Shown: in pieces, positions 45,726 through 55,520 of the stretch
Numbering within the stretch: position 1 is the stretch's first letter
How the letters are laid out: every line of letters begins with the position of its first letter
Assembly (NCBI GenBank): GCA_937925855.1
Contig: CALAMO010000010.1
Span: 211,351-275,350 of the forward strand
Direction of reading: 5' to 3'
DNA length: 64,000 nucleotides
Source of the DNA: an uncultured Thiotrichaceae bacterium
Lineage (GTDB): Bacteria > Pseudomonadota > Gammaproteobacteria > Thiotrichales > Thiotrichaceae
The notes under the pieces: model-generated
Told to the model about the DNA's origin: nothing
Seen by the model: only the letters and a program-made list of their open reading frames with translations
The model's database searches: none
Position numbers and translations under genes: made by a program

Positions 45726-46201
45726 CTGTTATGCCCTGTAATAAGTTATAGCTTGTTGATCTAATAGTCAAATTTTTATTAGCCTTTTGGCTTTTCCGCT
45801 CAAGGAAAAATATTTTAAAGGTCTTTGGGGTTTTTTATTCTCAATGAAAGCTGTGAAAAAATATGAACTTAAGTACTCTAGTCAAAAACAATAATTTTAT
45901 AAGCTAAATAAAACCGCTTTAGTCTTGGGAGGCAAGTCACAGAATTTACCTTTGTTTCATAAAACTCATTGATTTATGTTAACTTAAAATGAAGCGTAAA
46001 ATCTAGTGATGGAGTATCTCAAGTTGTAAAAAAGCTCAATTTTATTGGTTATTTTCATTTAAATCAATGATTTAAAGCTTTAAGAATTGCTGTTTTAGTG
46101 ATGAGCAAGAGTCGACTCAATCCTTCCGGGCAATTGATGCTAGTCTAGTATCATTTCAACAGGCTATCGAGCGGATAGTCACGGTACTTTTGTTGGGGAT
46201 T
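45726..46201. other. AT-rich gene-free interval
   Basis: 476 bases, very rich in A and T, upstream of the ATPase gene and downstream of the DUF4143 gene. I see no credible ORF, RNA or attachment site. One feature stands out: TGATGCTAG (46135-46143), T, CTAGTATCA (46145-46153), an almost perfect inverted repeat with one mismatch, which may be an operator or the terminator stem of the DUF4143 gene. Confidence 0.4.
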
Positions 46202-47563
46202 CTAGTTATTGAGCCACCCTATTGCAGGTGCGCTCAATGTTTCAATAATTGAGAGTTCATTTCCTCCAACAAGATGTGTTTTGATATTTAACATAGGATA
46301 ACGTTTAACAAAAGCTGCTAACCCTTTCTCTTTATAAAGTTGTCGTTTGAGGGACTTGACTTCCAAGGCAGCAGCCTGATGCCCATCAAACAACACAAAA
46401 TCCACCTCCAGCGGACTTTCCCGCCAATAATTTATCTGTAAATCGTTTTGCGCGGAATTGATTAGCTGCGCCCCAATGCTGCTCTCTACTAAATGTCCCC
46501 AGAAAACCGGATTGTCCTGTGCCTGTTTAAAGGTGTAGCCGCTATAAACGGACAGAAAAGCCGTATTTAGCGCGTTGAGTTTGGGCGGTGCGGCACGTTG
46601 TCGGATGGCTTGGTAGGCGAATTTCTCCAGCCCTGCTAGTAAGCCTGCTGCTTTCAGAAGTGATAAATAATGACTAAGCGTCGTGGTGTTACCAACATCT
46701 TCCAGTTGTACCAGCAGCTTCTTCATCGCAACAATCTGCCCGGAGTAAGTACAACCCAGTTCAAACAGCTGACGTAAAACAGCGGGTTTATCGACTCTGG
46801 CTAAGGCGAGTACATCTTTGACCAGATTAGGCTCAATCAGACTGTCACGCACAATACTGCGCCAGCGCGTCTCATCTTCCAGGGCTAAATCTGCCGGGCC
46901 GGGATAGCCACCAAAAAACAGGTACTGATTTAAGGTGTAGCCAAAGCGTGTCCGCATCTCCTGATAAGACCAGTGCGTCATGTGAATCATTTCATAACGG
47001 CCCATCAGGCTTTCACTAATCCCCTGTTGCACTAACAGCGGCGCTGAACCTAGCACAACGACGTGCATAGTAAGGTTACGGATGCGATCCTGATCCCAAA
47101 GTCCTTTTACGGTGGCCGACCAGTCGGGGATATTTTGTATTTCATCAAATACCAGAATGAAAGGTATGGGGGTCGGTGGCAGATTATTTTCTGCAAAAAA
47201 TTGTTGTTGAGCCTGTTCCCAGTCAGTCGCTGCTTTGCGGGCGAGCTGCCATTTTTCAATTAGCCAGCGTTCATCCCGTTCGCTGGGTAGCACTGAGGCG
47301 GTTCTAACAGTGGCAGCAGTATTGGAAAAGAGATCGTGTGTTTCCTGTTCTTCCTCGGGGGCATCAACGGCATGAAAGTGGTAAGCAGTAACACCATCGT
47401 CTTTATTTAATTGGGCCAGGGCGGCATTACTTTGGCGTAGTGTCTGCCACACCGCTGTCGTTTTACCGATCTGGCGTGGCCCGGCGACCACAATCAAGTG
47501 TCGAACCGGTTCCAATAGGCGTTTTTTCAGAGTTTGTGTGGTTTCTCGCTCAAAATTTTCCAT
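46202..47563 (-). CDS. AAA-family ATPase with DUF4143 domain
   Basis: 453 aa. N-terminal ATPase: Walker A 'VVAGPRQIGKTTAVWQTLRQ' and Walker B 'FILVFDEIQNIPDWS'. The C-terminal part is DUF4143, a nuclease-like fold: 'NYWRESPLEVDFVLFDGHQA' followed by 'ALEVKSLKR', the D...ExK pattern of PD-(D/E)XK enzymes. This large family is common beside mobile DNA and defence genes; its function is undetermined. It sits next to the AT-rich pair but its own GC content is closer to the chromosome. Confidence 0.88.
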   Translation of the reverse strand: MENFERETTQTLKKRLLEPVRHLIVVAGPRQIGKTTAVWQTLRQSNAALAQLNKDDGVTAYHFHAVDAPEEEQETHDLFSNTAATVRTASVLPSERDERWLIEKWQLARKAATDWEQAQQQFFAENNLPPTPIPFILVFDEIQNIPDWSATVKGLWDQDRIRNLTMHVVVLGSAPLLVQQGISESLMGRYEMIHMTHWSYQEMRTRFGYTLNQYLFFGGYPGPADLALEDETRWRSIVRDSLIEPNLVKDVLALARVDKPAVLRQLFELGCTYSGQIVAMKKLLVQLEDVGNTTTLSHYLSLLKAAGLLAGLEKFAYQAIRQRAAPPKLNALNTAFLSVYSGYTFKQAQDNPVFWGHLVESSIGAQLINSAQNDLQINYWRESPLEVDFVLFDGHQAAALEVKSLKRQLYKEKGLAAFVKRYPMLNIKTHLVGGNELSIIETLSAPAIGWLNN

Positions 47564-47692
47564 AGAATTCCTTGCACTGAGTTAATTATCTCAGTATAAG
47601 AAATTTAGTCCAGTGGTCTTATTAAGTCAAATGTACATGGGGCATTGTCTCCGTGTCCGCTCAGCCAGTTTATACATCATGCGAGAAAGCTA

Positions 47693-48583
47693 ATGCTGAA
47701 TAATCGCTTACTGCCTTACCTTCTCATCCTAATCGCAGGCACCGTCTGGGGCGGCACGTTCTCACTCACGCTAATCGCCACCGCTGATGGTGCCCATCCG
47801 CTGGCCATCTCCTCATGGCAAGCCGCTCTTACCGGGTTGATCTTTGCTGTGTATTGTCTGTTACGCGGTATGCCGTTCTTCCGATTTAAACACTTGCGTC
47901 ATTATGCCGTTATTGCGTTGATTGGCGTGACCGTGCCGAACATTGCTTATTATTATGGTGCGCCGCATCTGTCCGCCGGCATTTTGTCGATCACGGTTGC
48001 GTCCGTACCACTACTCACTTATGCCATTATGCTGGGATTGCGGTTTGAAGCGGCGGTAACAAAGCGGGTTCTGGGGATTGTGTTGGGAATGATTGCGATT
48101 TTGCTACTGGTGCTGCCGGATCAGGGGCTGAGTAGTGCCGATGCAAATTTCTGGATTATCCTTGTTGTGCTGGGTTCCGGGCTGTATGCGGTGGAAAATG
48201 TGTACGTGGAAAAGGGGGTTGATACCTCGGTGAGTGTCTATGAATTATTGTGTGGTGCGAATTTGTTGGCGATGTGCTTTCAGTTTCCGCTGGTGATGGC
48301 GTTGGGTATTGCTGAGTCGCCGGCGTGGTTGTTAACTCAGGCTGGTCTGGCGCTGGGTGGTATTGCATTAAGCAGTGCGCTGGCTTATGCCTTGTTTATG
48401 ACATCTATTCGGATGGCCGGATCGGTGTTCGCGAGTCAGTGTGCTTACATTGTCACAATTTCCGGGGTGTTATGGGGGATTATTTTATTTGCGGAAGAGC
48501 ACAGTGTTTGGGTGTGGTCATCGGTGGTAGTTATGTTATTGGGGTTAATGTTGGTGACACCGTTAAGGCGTTTGGAAAAATAA
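47693..48583 (+). CDS. EamA/DMT family transporter
   Basis: 296 aa from ATG 47693; an upstream frame to 47645 is rejected because the membrane protein begins here. Ten helices in two EamA repeats are seen, e.g. 'LLPYLLILIAGTVWGGTF' at the start and 'ASQCAYIVTISGVLWGIILF' late. These are inner-membrane exporters of metabolites or amino acids, with specificity unknown. Alone between the DUF4143 gene and the ABC binding-protein gene. Confidence 0.88.
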   Translation: MLNNRLLPYLLILIAGTVWGGTFSLTLIATADGAHPLAISSWQAALTGLIFAVYCLLRGMPFFRFKHLRHYAVIALIGVTVPNIAYYYGAPHLSAGILSITVASVPLLTYAIMLGLRFEAAVTKRVLGIVLGMIAILLLVLPDQGLSSADANFWIILVVLGSGLYAVENVYVEKGVDTSVSVYELLCGANLLAMCFQFPLVMALGIAESPAWLLTQAGLALGGIALSSALAYALFMTSIRMAGSVFASQCAYIVTISGVLWGIILFAEEHSVWVWSSVVVMLLGLMLVTPLRRLEK

Positions 48584-48754
48584 TTCCAAAAATATTATTT
48601 TTAGAACGATTATTTCAAATCACCCGGTTTTCACTTATACTGCGTGAGTCTTGCAACGTGGGACAAGGCTGCGGCATTCGATGTCCACTACCCCCGCGTA
48701 TTATGCTGGTTCTCTACATTATGTAATAAATCATCGGATACGGAGGAATTTACG

Positions 48755-49690
48755 ATGAAACTTAAAAAAATCCTGGGGTCAGTTGCCCTAGCACTCTCTC
48801 TGGCTACTGGCGGTGTTCTAGCCGACGGTCACGGCGAAGTAAATATTACCGTTGTGTCACATGGTCAGGCTAATGATGCTTTCTGGACAGTGGTTAAGAA
48901 CGGTGTGGAAGCTGCCGGTAAAGATATGAACGTTAATGTTGATTACCGTGCGCCAGAAACCTTCGACATGGTCGCGATGTCTTCCCTCATCGATGCGGCG
49001 GTGAATCAGGAGCCAGATGGCCTGATCGTGTCTATTCCTGATGGTGACGCCCTGAGTGCTGCAATCAGCAAGGCCGTTGCTGCGGGTATTCCAGTGATCT
49101 CGATGAATTCGGGTTCAGACGTTTCTGCCAAGCTGGGTGCCTTGCTGCACGTCGGCCAGGAAGAATTTGACGCCGGTAAGATTGCAGGTGCCAAGCTGGC
49201 TGAAATGGGCGGCAAGAAAGCACTTTGCGTTAACCACGAAGTGGGTAACGTCTCATTGGATCAGCGTTGTGCAGGTTTTGCGGAAGGTTTCGGTACGGTA
49301 GAGGTGCTACCATCCTCTAATGATCCGGCGGACATTAAATCTAAAGTAAAAGCCGCACTGGAAAAGGATGGCGATGTCGATACTATCCTGACGCTGGGCG
49401 CGAGCACTGCGGGTGAGCCAGCGCTGGCTGCGATTGAAGAGTCTGGTCGAGACATTAATATCGGTACCTTCGATATGTCGGCGAACTTCCTTCAGGCTGT
49501 GGCTGATGGTAAAGCGGCTTTCTGTATTGACCAGCAGCAGTACCTACAGGGCTATCTGCCGGTTGCGTTCCTGGCGATGCATGCGCGTTTTGGCCTGATG
49601 CCTGGTGGCAATGTGCCTTCTGGCCCGAATTTGGTCACTAAAGAAAAAGCGGCGCAGGTCGTTGATCTGTCTGCGAAAGGTATTCGCTAA
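48755..49690 (+). CDS. Sugar ABC transporter periplasmic binding protein
   Basis: 311 aa from ATG 48755, with GGAGG upstream and a signal peptide ending 'GGVLADG'. Periplasmic-binding-protein type 1 (ribose/Xyl/inositol) fold: 'INTITVVSHG'-like 'NITVVSHGQANDAFWTVVKN', 'IDAAVNQEPDGLIVSIPDG', 'GIPVISMNSG', and 'ADGKAAFCIDQQQYLQGYLP'. Together with the downstream inositol-type dehydrogenase, myo-inositol or a related cyclitol is a candidate ligand. A terminator-like hairpin follows, so the binding protein may be produced in excess over the permease. Confidence 0.92.
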   Translation: MKLKKILGSVALALSLATGGVLADGHGEVNITVVSHGQANDAFWTVVKNGVEAAGKDMNVNVDYRAPETFDMVAMSSLIDAAVNQEPDGLIVSIPDGDALSAAISKAVAAGIPVISMNSGSDVSAKLGALLHVGQEEFDAGKIAGAKLAEMGGKKALCVNHEVGNVSLDQRCAGFAEGFGTVEVLPSSNDPADIKSKVKAALEKDGDVDTILTLGASTAGEPALAAIEESGRDINIGTFDMSANFLQAVADGKAAFCIDQQQYLQGYLPVAFLAMHARFGLMPGGNVPSGPNLVTKEKAAQVVDLSAKGIR

Positions 49691-49762
49691 GCGCTAAAGG
49701 TTTATCAGGTGGCACAACCGCAAAAAAGCGGGTTTCAGCGGTCACTGATTAAACACAATGGC

Positions 49763-49801
49763 AATGCCCGCAGGTAGTTTTCTGTCTGTGGGCATTTTTT
49801 T
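49763..49801 (+). terminator. Hairpin with T tract between binding-protein and permease genes
   Basis: AATGCCCGCAG (49763-49773) pairs with CTGTGGGCATT (49786-49796), with one G-U pair, followed by T5 or more. It fits a partial terminator, common between a periplasmic binding-protein gene and its permease. Confidence 0.8.
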
Positions 49802-49868
49802 ATGCCACTGTTTTTCATTTTTTATGCCTTCTATTTTTGTGTACTTACCCTAACTAACTTTCCTAACT

Positions 49869-50990
49869 ATGAATACAACGACTAGCGATGCTGATGCGAA
49901 GAGCGGGCCGACAGATGAGCGTTTAGCCAAAGTCAGTTTAGCCAAAACGCTGTTGCAGCGACCCGAGGTGGGGGCCATTGTGGGCCTCATCGCTGTTATT
50001 ATCTTTTTCTCGGTATACGCCGATAGCCGCATGTTTTCCCTATCTGGCATTATGAATTTTATGGAACCGGCGGCCCAGCTCGGTATCCTGGCTATCGCCG
50101 CTGCGCTCTTAATGGTCGGCGGTGAGTTCGATCTGTCAATTGGCTCGATGATTGCCTTCGCGGGTATTGCGCTCGGGGTTCCGCTGGTGCTGTGGGGCTG
50201 GCCGCTGTCGCTCAGCATTCTATTCGCATTTGGGGTTGCGGTGGTTACCGGTATTATGAACGGCTTTATTGTGCTGCGCTCCGGCTTGCCCTCCTTCATT
50301 GTGACGCTCGCTTTTCTGTTTATCCTGCGCGGCCTGACGCTGGTGGGACTGAAAGAAGCGACCGGCACGACACAGCTGCGGGGTGTTAAAGAGGCGGCGG
50401 ATGACAGCTGGCTAATGGAGTTATTCTCGGGCGATGCGTTTGAGGGTTTGTTTTCCTGGCTGGCCCAAATGGGTTGGATTGATACCTTTAAGAATGGTAC
50501 GCCTAAGGTGCAGGGAGTGCCGGTTGAGATCATTTGGTTTGTTGTGCTGGCGTTTGCAGCGAGCTGGTTGCTGACCAAGACGCGCTTTGGCAACTGGATA
50601 TTCGCCGTGGGCGGTGACCCGGTGGCGGCGCGTAATGTGGGGGTGCCAGTGACCTTTGTAAAGATCACCCTGTTCGTGCTGACCGCAATGTCGGCCACGC
50701 TGGTGGCGACGATTACCGTGTTGGAATTTGGGACGGCGGATGCGAGTCGTGGTTTGCTGAAAGAATTTCATGCGATTATTGCGGCGGTGATTGGCGGCTG
50801 TTTACTGACTGGGGGCTATGGCTCTGCCATTGGTGCCATGGTCGGTGCGATCATTTTTGGCATGGTGCAAATCGGCATTACCTATACCAATATCAATCTC
50901 GACTGGTTCCAAGTGTTTATGGGCGCCATCCTGCTGATTGCAGTGGTGTTGAATAACTGGGTACGCAAGAAAGCGATGTCTTCAAGTTAA
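49869..50990 (+). CDS. Sugar ABC transporter permease (RbsC/FrcC type)
   Basis: 373 aa with about ten helices. 'LMVGGEFDLSIGSMIAFAGI' and 'GLPSFIVTLAFLFILRGLTL' are the conserved segments of ribose-class permeases, and 'AVGGDPVAARNVGVPVTFVK' precedes the coupling loop. It forms the membrane channel fed by the upstream binding protein and driven by the ATPase at 51000. The three genes are in the order binding protein, permease, ATPase. Confidence 0.93.
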   Translation: MNTTTSDADAKSGPTDERLAKVSLAKTLLQRPEVGAIVGLIAVIIFFSVYADSRMFSLSGIMNFMEPAAQLGILAIAAALLMVGGEFDLSIGSMIAFAGIALGVPLVLWGWPLSLSILFAFGVAVVTGIMNGFIVLRSGLPSFIVTLAFLFILRGLTLVGLKEATGTTQLRGVKEAADDSWLMELFSGDAFEGLFSWLAQMGWIDTFKNGTPKVQGVPVEIIWFVVLAFAASWLLTKTRFGNWIFAVGGDPVAARNVGVPVTFVKITLFVLTAMSATLVATITVLEFGTADASRGLLKEFHAIIAAVIGGCLLTGGYGSAIGAMVGAIIFGMVQIGITYTNINLDWFQVFMGAILLIAVVLNNWVRKKAMSSS

Positions 50991-50999
50991 AGGAGCCGG

Positions 51000-51797
51000 A
51001 TGATGAGTGTGACAGAAAATAGTCAGCCGGTAATCGAGCTGAGTAATATTGAAAAACATTTTGGTGCGGTCATTGCGCTGGCCGGGGTATCTTTTTCCGT
51101 TTATCCCGGCGAGTGTCACTGCCTTCTAGGCGATAACGGCGCGGGTAAATCGACGTTTATTAAAACCATGTCCGGCGTGCACCAGCCCACCAGCGGCACC
51201 ATTAGTATGAATGGCAAGCAGATGCATTTCAGCAACCCACGGCAGGCGCTGGAAGTGGGTATTGCTACGGTCTATCAGGATTTAGCGATGATCCCACTGA
51301 TGTCGGTGACGCGCAACTTCTGGATGGGGCGAGAGCCGCGTAAGGGTCTGTGGCCGTTTAGCTATTTTGACTTTGAAAAAGCGAATAGTACCACGATGAC
51401 GGAAATGGCTAAGATGGGCATTAATCTGCGTGAGCCGGGGCAGGCTGTCGGCACGCTGTCTGGGGGTGAGCGCCAGACCGTTGCTATTGCACGCGCTGTG
51501 TATTTTGGCGCTAAGGTGCTGATTCTGGATGAGCCGACCTCTGCTTTAGGGGTGCGCCAAACCTCTAACGTGCTGGCGACGGTGGATAAGGTGCGCAAAA
51601 GTGGGGTAGGTGTGGTGTTTATCACGCATAACGTGCGCCATGCGATGGCGGTCGGCGACCGCTTTACCGTATTGAACCGTGGGAAGACGCTGGGGACGGC
51701 GCAGCGCGGTGATATTACGGCGGAGCAACTGCAAGATATGATGGCCGGTGGTCAGGAAATGGCTGACCTGGAAGGGTCGTTGGGTGGAACAGTTTAA
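51000..51797 (+). CDS. Sugar ABC transporter ATP-binding protein, single-domain
   Basis: 265 aa with one ABC domain: Walker A '[14 protein letters not shown]', signature '[17 protein letters not shown]', Walker B '[11 protein letters not shown]'. The absence of a second nucleotide-binding half is like FrcA and unlike RbsA/XylG, so the transporter would use two copies. It starts nine bases after the permease and is followed directly by a MocA-type dehydrogenase gene. Confidence 0.94.
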   Translation: MMSVTENSQPVIELSNIEKHFGAVIALAGVSFSVYPGECHCLLGDNGAGKSTFIKTMSGVHQPTSGTISMNGKQMHFSNPRQALEVGIATVYQDLAMIPLMSVTRNFWMGREPRKGLWPFSYFDFEKANSTTMTEMAKMGINLREPGQAVGTLSGGERQTVAIARAVYFGAKVLILDEPTSALGVRQTSNVLATVDKVRKSGVGVVFITHNVRHAMAVGDRFTVLNRGKTLGTAQRGDITAEQLQDMMAGGQEMADLEGSLGGTV

Positions 51798-51807
51798 GGA
51801 GCGTGAA

Positions 51808-52794
51808 ATGCTGAACTTTTGTCTAATTGGGGCGGGTCGTATCGGCAAAGTGCATGCTTTGGCTGTACAGGGCGTGCCCGGGACTCGTATTAGTCACATC
51901 GTTGACGCGCATCCACCGTTCGCTGCTGCTTTGGCCGCTGATTTGGAGGCAGCGGTGGTGAGTGAAGATGAAGCCTTTGCTGATCCAACGATCGACGCCT
52001 ACATCATTGCTAGCTCAACGGATACCCACTCGCCGCTGTTGGAGCGTTGTGCGGCGGTCGGTAAGCCCGCTTTCTGCGAAAAGCCGATTGATCTTGATTA
52101 TAGTCGCGCTGAGCAATGCAGCGTGGCTGTGGCTCAGGCTGGGATTACCTGCATGCTTGGGTTTAATCGGCGGTTTGATCCGCAGTTTAGCGCGTTGAAG
52201 CAGCGCTTAGCTGCCGGGCAAATCGGCACGCTGGAAACACTGATTATCACCAGTCGTGATCCGGCTCCGCCGCCGCTGGAATATATTAACGTCTCCGGCG
52301 GTTTGTTTCGTGACATGATGATTCATGATTTTGATATAGCGCGCTGGATGTTGGACGAAGAGCCGACGCGACTTTATGCCACCGGCAGCGTGTTGGTCGA
52401 CCCGGCGATTGGGGCTGCCGGTGATGTTGACACTGCCAGTGTGACCCTAAGTACAGCCAGCGGCGCGATTGCGGTGATTACCAACAGCCGCCGCGCCAGC
52501 TATGGTTATGATCAGCGCATTGAGGCTTTTGGTGCGGACGGTATGTTGCAGGCGAATAATAATACCGATACTAATCTGGTGTTTTCGGGTGAGCAGGGTG
52601 TGATCGCAGATAAGCCGCAGTACTTTTTTCTGGAGCGCTATGCCGATGCCTATCGGCTGGAGCTGATTCACTTTGTGGACGCCTTGCAGCAGGGCACTCA
52701 GCCCATGACGGATATTTCGGATGGTTTGGCCGCGCTCCGGCTGGCGGATGCGGCGCTGGCAAGCTTGCAGAGCGGGCTGCCGGTTGATTTGTGA
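51808..52794 (+). CDS. Gfo/Idh/MocA family dehydrogenase, probably inositol 2-dehydrogenase
   Basis: 328 aa from ATG 51808 with AAGGAG upstream. N-terminal Rossmann motif 'CLIGAGRIGKVHALAV', central 'KPAFCEKPIDLD' and 'GFNRRFDPQFSALKQRL', then 'DMMIHDFDIARWMLDEEP', which is the catalytic D..H..D pattern of inositol dehydrogenases. It would oxidise a cyclitol or sugar with NAD(P)+. Its place in one transcript with a ribose-class transporter and RpiR regulator supports cyclitol uptake and first-step oxidation, but no iolBCDE genes are in the window. Confidence 0.88.
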   Translation: MLNFCLIGAGRIGKVHALAVQGVPGTRISHIVDAHPPFAAALAADLEAAVVSEDEAFADPTIDAYIIASSTDTHSPLLERCAAVGKPAFCEKPIDLDYSRAEQCSVAVAQAGITCMLGFNRRFDPQFSALKQRLAAGQIGTLETLIITSRDPAPPPLEYINVSGGLFRDMMIHDFDIARWMLDEEPTRLYATGSVLVDPAIGAAGDVDTASVTLSTASGAIAVITNSRRASYGYDQRIEAFGADGMLQANNNTDTNLVFSGEQGVIADKPQYFFLERYADAYRLELIHFVDALQQGTQPMTDISDGLAALRLADAALASLQSGLPVDL

Positions 52795-52870
52795 TGCTAG
52801 GCCCGCCTGCGGTGTTTGAGCGGCTGTTGGCCTGGCGTTGGCTGTTTAGCCCAGCGCAGATAGGCGCAGT

Positions 52871-53773
52871 ATGAGTAAAGCCAAGCTTGCTAGTCCTGCT
52901 GCTATGACCTCGCTTCTACCGGAGAGTGTGGAGGGGTTGCATACTTTAATCGTACAGCACCAGGATAAACTCAGCGCGCGGCTCAAAGTGGTCGCGGCTT
53001 GGCTGGTTGAGCACCCACAGCAGGTGCCATTAAGTACGCTGGCAGAGATTGCGACCGAGGCAGGCGTACATGCCTCAACGCTGGTGCGGTTTGCGAATTA
53101 TTTTGGTTTCGATGGTTTTTCTGGTATTCAGAAGCTGTATAAATCCCAGCTGATGGAGCATCCGCGTAACTACCGTGAGCGCATTAGTCAACTCAAACAA
53201 CGTAAGGATAATCACGCCGATAATACGCCGGATAAACTGAAACCTGCGCGTCTGTTGGAGGAATTTACTGAGGGGAATTTACTGGCGCTGGAGTTATTGC
53301 GCCAGCAAACCCTGGCAGCGACGTTGGAAGCTGCGGTGCAGACCCTGGACATGGCGGGCGAAGTTTTTCTGTGTGGACTACGCCGCATGTATCCAGTGGC
53401 GACCTACTTCCATTACACGCTGAGTCATCTTGATGTGCGCTGCCATCTGATTGATGGTAATGGCGGTATGGAGAAAGAACAGATCAGCTGGGCGGGCAAA
53501 AACTCAGCGTTGATTGCGATTACCTTTACCCCCTATGCGCCGACGACTGCTGAAGTGGTGCGCATTGCCGCTGAGCAGGGCTGTAAAATCATCCTGATTA
53601 CAGACAGTGAGCTCTGTCCAATGGCGACGTTGGCAGATCACTTATTTGTAGTGCGTGAAGCTGAAGTGCGAGCTTTTCGAGCGATAAATTCCACGTTGTG
53701 CCTAGCGCAGACGCTGTGTGTGGCTCTGGGGTATGAACGTCAGGTAGCGTTAGAGATGGAACCCTCCCCGTAA
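52871..53773 (+). CDS. MurR/RpiR family transcriptional regulator with SIS domain
   Basis: 300 aa. An N-terminal HTH ('LSTLAEIATEAGVHASTLV' continuing into 'RFANYFGFDGFSGIQKL') is followed by a sugar-phosphate isomerase (SIS) domain at ~125-290, seen in 'VFLCGLRRMYPVATYFHYTL' and 'GCKIILITDSELCP'. It likely controls the upstream sugar uptake genes in response to a phosphorylated intermediate. It begins 76 bases after the dehydrogenase on the same strand. Confidence 0.9.
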   Translation: MSKAKLASPAAMTSLLPESVEGLHTLIVQHQDKLSARLKVVAAWLVEHPQQVPLSTLAEIATEAGVHASTLVRFANYFGFDGFSGIQKLYKSQLMEHPRNYRERISQLKQRKDNHADNTPDKLKPARLLEEFTEGNLLALELLRQQTLAATLEAAVQTLDMAGEVFLCGLRRMYPVATYFHYTLSHLDVRCHLIDGNGGMEKEQISWAGKNSALIAITFTPYAPTTAEVVRIAAEQGCKIILITDSELCPMATLADHLFVVREAEVRAFRAINSTLCLAQTLCVALGYERQVALEMEPSP

Positions 53774-53864
53774 TAGTTTATCCTCATCATGTTTCTTTTA
53801 TCAGCCGCCCCAGCGAGTTACACTAAAAATAGGTCGGGACGTCCGGCGATTGGAGGAGGGAAAT

Positions 53865-55457
53865 ATGGCATTTTTACCCAAAAAATTAGGTTGTGCCACG
53901 GCGGTAAGTGCGTGCGCACTGGCAATGCTGCTATCGCCGGGCTTAGCACAGGCCGAGGCTTTTAAATGGGCGGGTAAGACCGATCCGCAAACCATGGATC
54001 CGCACGCGACGAATAGCGCGCCGGTGCTGGGCTTTCTGAATAATGTGTATGAAGGTCTGGTGCGGCGTAATAAGGAAATGAAGATTGAGCCTGCGTTGGC
54101 GGAAAGCTGGGAACAGTTGGGCGCTGAGGGCTGGCGCTTTAAGCTGCGTAAGGATGTGACGTTCCACGATGGTTCGGCGTTTACCGCGGATGATGTATTG
54201 TTTTCTTATGAGCGTGCTTCTTCCGAAGAATCCGATGTGCGTTCCTGGTTTTCGCCGGTGAAAGAAGTGAAGGTGGTGGATGATCACACCATCGACTTCC
54301 TGACTAACGCGCCGAATCCACTGTTTCCTGATTCCATCGCTAATTTCATGATTATGGATCGCGATTGGGCAGGTAAGAATGAAGCGGATCGCCCGTCGAA
54401 AGAAGCAGAAAATCATGCGACGCGCAATACCAATGGTACCGGGGCGTTTATGGTGACTGCGCGAGATCCGGGGGTGAAAACTACGTTGGCGCCGTTCCCT
54501 AAGTGGTGGGATGAGTTGGAGAGTAATATCACCGAAGCGACCTTCACGCCGATTGGACAGGCTGCGACCGGTATGGCGGCGTTATTGTCTGGTGAAATTG
54601 ATTTCATCTCGCCGATTCCGCTACAGGATGTGCCGAAGATGAAAGAGCGCGACGGTTTTATGGTGCATGAGGGCGTGGAAGCGCGGGTGCTGATGTTTGG
54701 TTTTGCGCACCAGGCGGATGCCCTGAAATTCTCCGATGATGTGGCAGGTAAAAACCCGTTCCAGGATGCACGGGTGCGGAAAGCGGCTTATCAGGCGATT
54801 AATGTTGATGCGCTGATTAAGAAGGTGATGCGAGGTAATGCGCAGCCTGCGTCTCAGCTGGTCTCGGATGCGATGAAGGGTTATTCCACCTCGAAAGCGG
54901 ATCGCATGGCTTATGACCCGGAAGCGGCGAAGAAGCTGATGGCTGAGGCGGGTTATGCGGATGGCTTTAGTTTTGGCTTGCAGTGTCCGAATGACCGTTA
55001 TATCAACGACGAGGCGATTTGTAAGGCGGCGGCGTCGATGCTGGCGAAGGTTGGCCTGAATGCGAAACTGACCAGCATGCCGGTGCGGAATTACTGGCCG
55101 GAACTGCGGGCGGATAAGTTTGATATGTACCTGTTGGGCTGGTCGCCGGGCACGTTTGATGCTGAGCATCCGATTCGTTTCCTCGCGTCTACGCCGAATA
55201 AGGAGAAGAAGTTAGGCAGCTGGAATTTTGGTGATTACTCAAATGCCAAGGTGGATGAGCTGCTGCCGATGATTCAGACTGAGCTGGATGATGCGAAGCG
55301 TCAGGCAATGATTGATGAAGTGGCGGGTATTTTGCAGGATGAAGTGGCGTATGTGCCGATGTATGTGCAGCCGTTGATCTGGGCGTCTAAGGATAATATT
55401 AAGTTGACGCAGCGTACGGATAATTTCTTTATTTTGCGGTGGGTTACGGTGGAGTAG
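53865..55457 (+). CDS. Peptide/nickel-type ABC transporter substrate-binding protein (DppA-like), orphan
   Basis: 530 aa from ATG 53865 with GGAGGAGGG upstream. The signal peptide ends 'LSPGLAQAEA'. SBP_bac_5 motifs: 'GKTDPQTMDPHATNSAPVLG', 'WRFKLRKDVTFHDGSAFTADD', 'YQAINVDALIKKVM' and 'MYLLGWSPGTFDAEHPI'. It would deliver oligopeptides, opines or similar ligands in the periplasm. Normally permease and ATPase genes follow; here a terminator and the integron integrase follow instead, so it is either an orphan binding protein or the remaining part of a split operon. Confidence 0.9.
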   Translation: MAFLPKKLGCATAVSACALAMLLSPGLAQAEAFKWAGKTDPQTMDPHATNSAPVLGFLNNVYEGLVRRNKEMKIEPALAESWEQLGAEGWRFKLRKDVTFHDGSAFTADDVLFSYERASSEESDVRSWFSPVKEVKVVDDHTIDFLTNAPNPLFPDSIANFMIMDRDWAGKNEADRPSKEAENHATRNTNGTGAFMVTARDPGVKTTLAPFPKWWDELESNITEATFTPIGQAATGMAALLSGEIDFISPIPLQDVPKMKERDGFMVHEGVEARVLMFGFAHQADALKFSDDVAGKNPFQDARVRKAAYQAINVDALIKKVMRGNAQPASQLVSDAMKGYSTSKADRMAYDPEAAKKLMAEAGYADGFSFGLQCPNDRYINDEAICKAAASMLAKVGLNAKLTSMPVRNYWPELRADKFDMYLLGWSPGTFDAEHPIRFLASTPNKEKKLGSWNFGDYSNAKVDELLPMIQTELDDAKRQAMIDEVAGILQDEVAYVPMYVQPLIWASKDNIKLTQRTDNFFILRWVTVE

Positions 55458-55485
55458 AGGCAGATAGTGCTTCGATTTGTGTTTA

Positions 55486-55520
55486 CGAGAAAAGCGGCTT
55501 TAGGTCGCTTTTCTCGTTTT
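55486..55520. terminator. Bidirectional terminator between the DppA-like gene and intI
   Basis: CGAGAAAAGCG (55486-55496) pairs perfectly with CGCTTTTCTCG (55506-55516) around GCTTTAGGT, followed by TTTT on the plus strand. It separates the plus-strand binding-protein gene from the minus-strand integrase gene, which ends at 55519. Confidence 0.8.
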
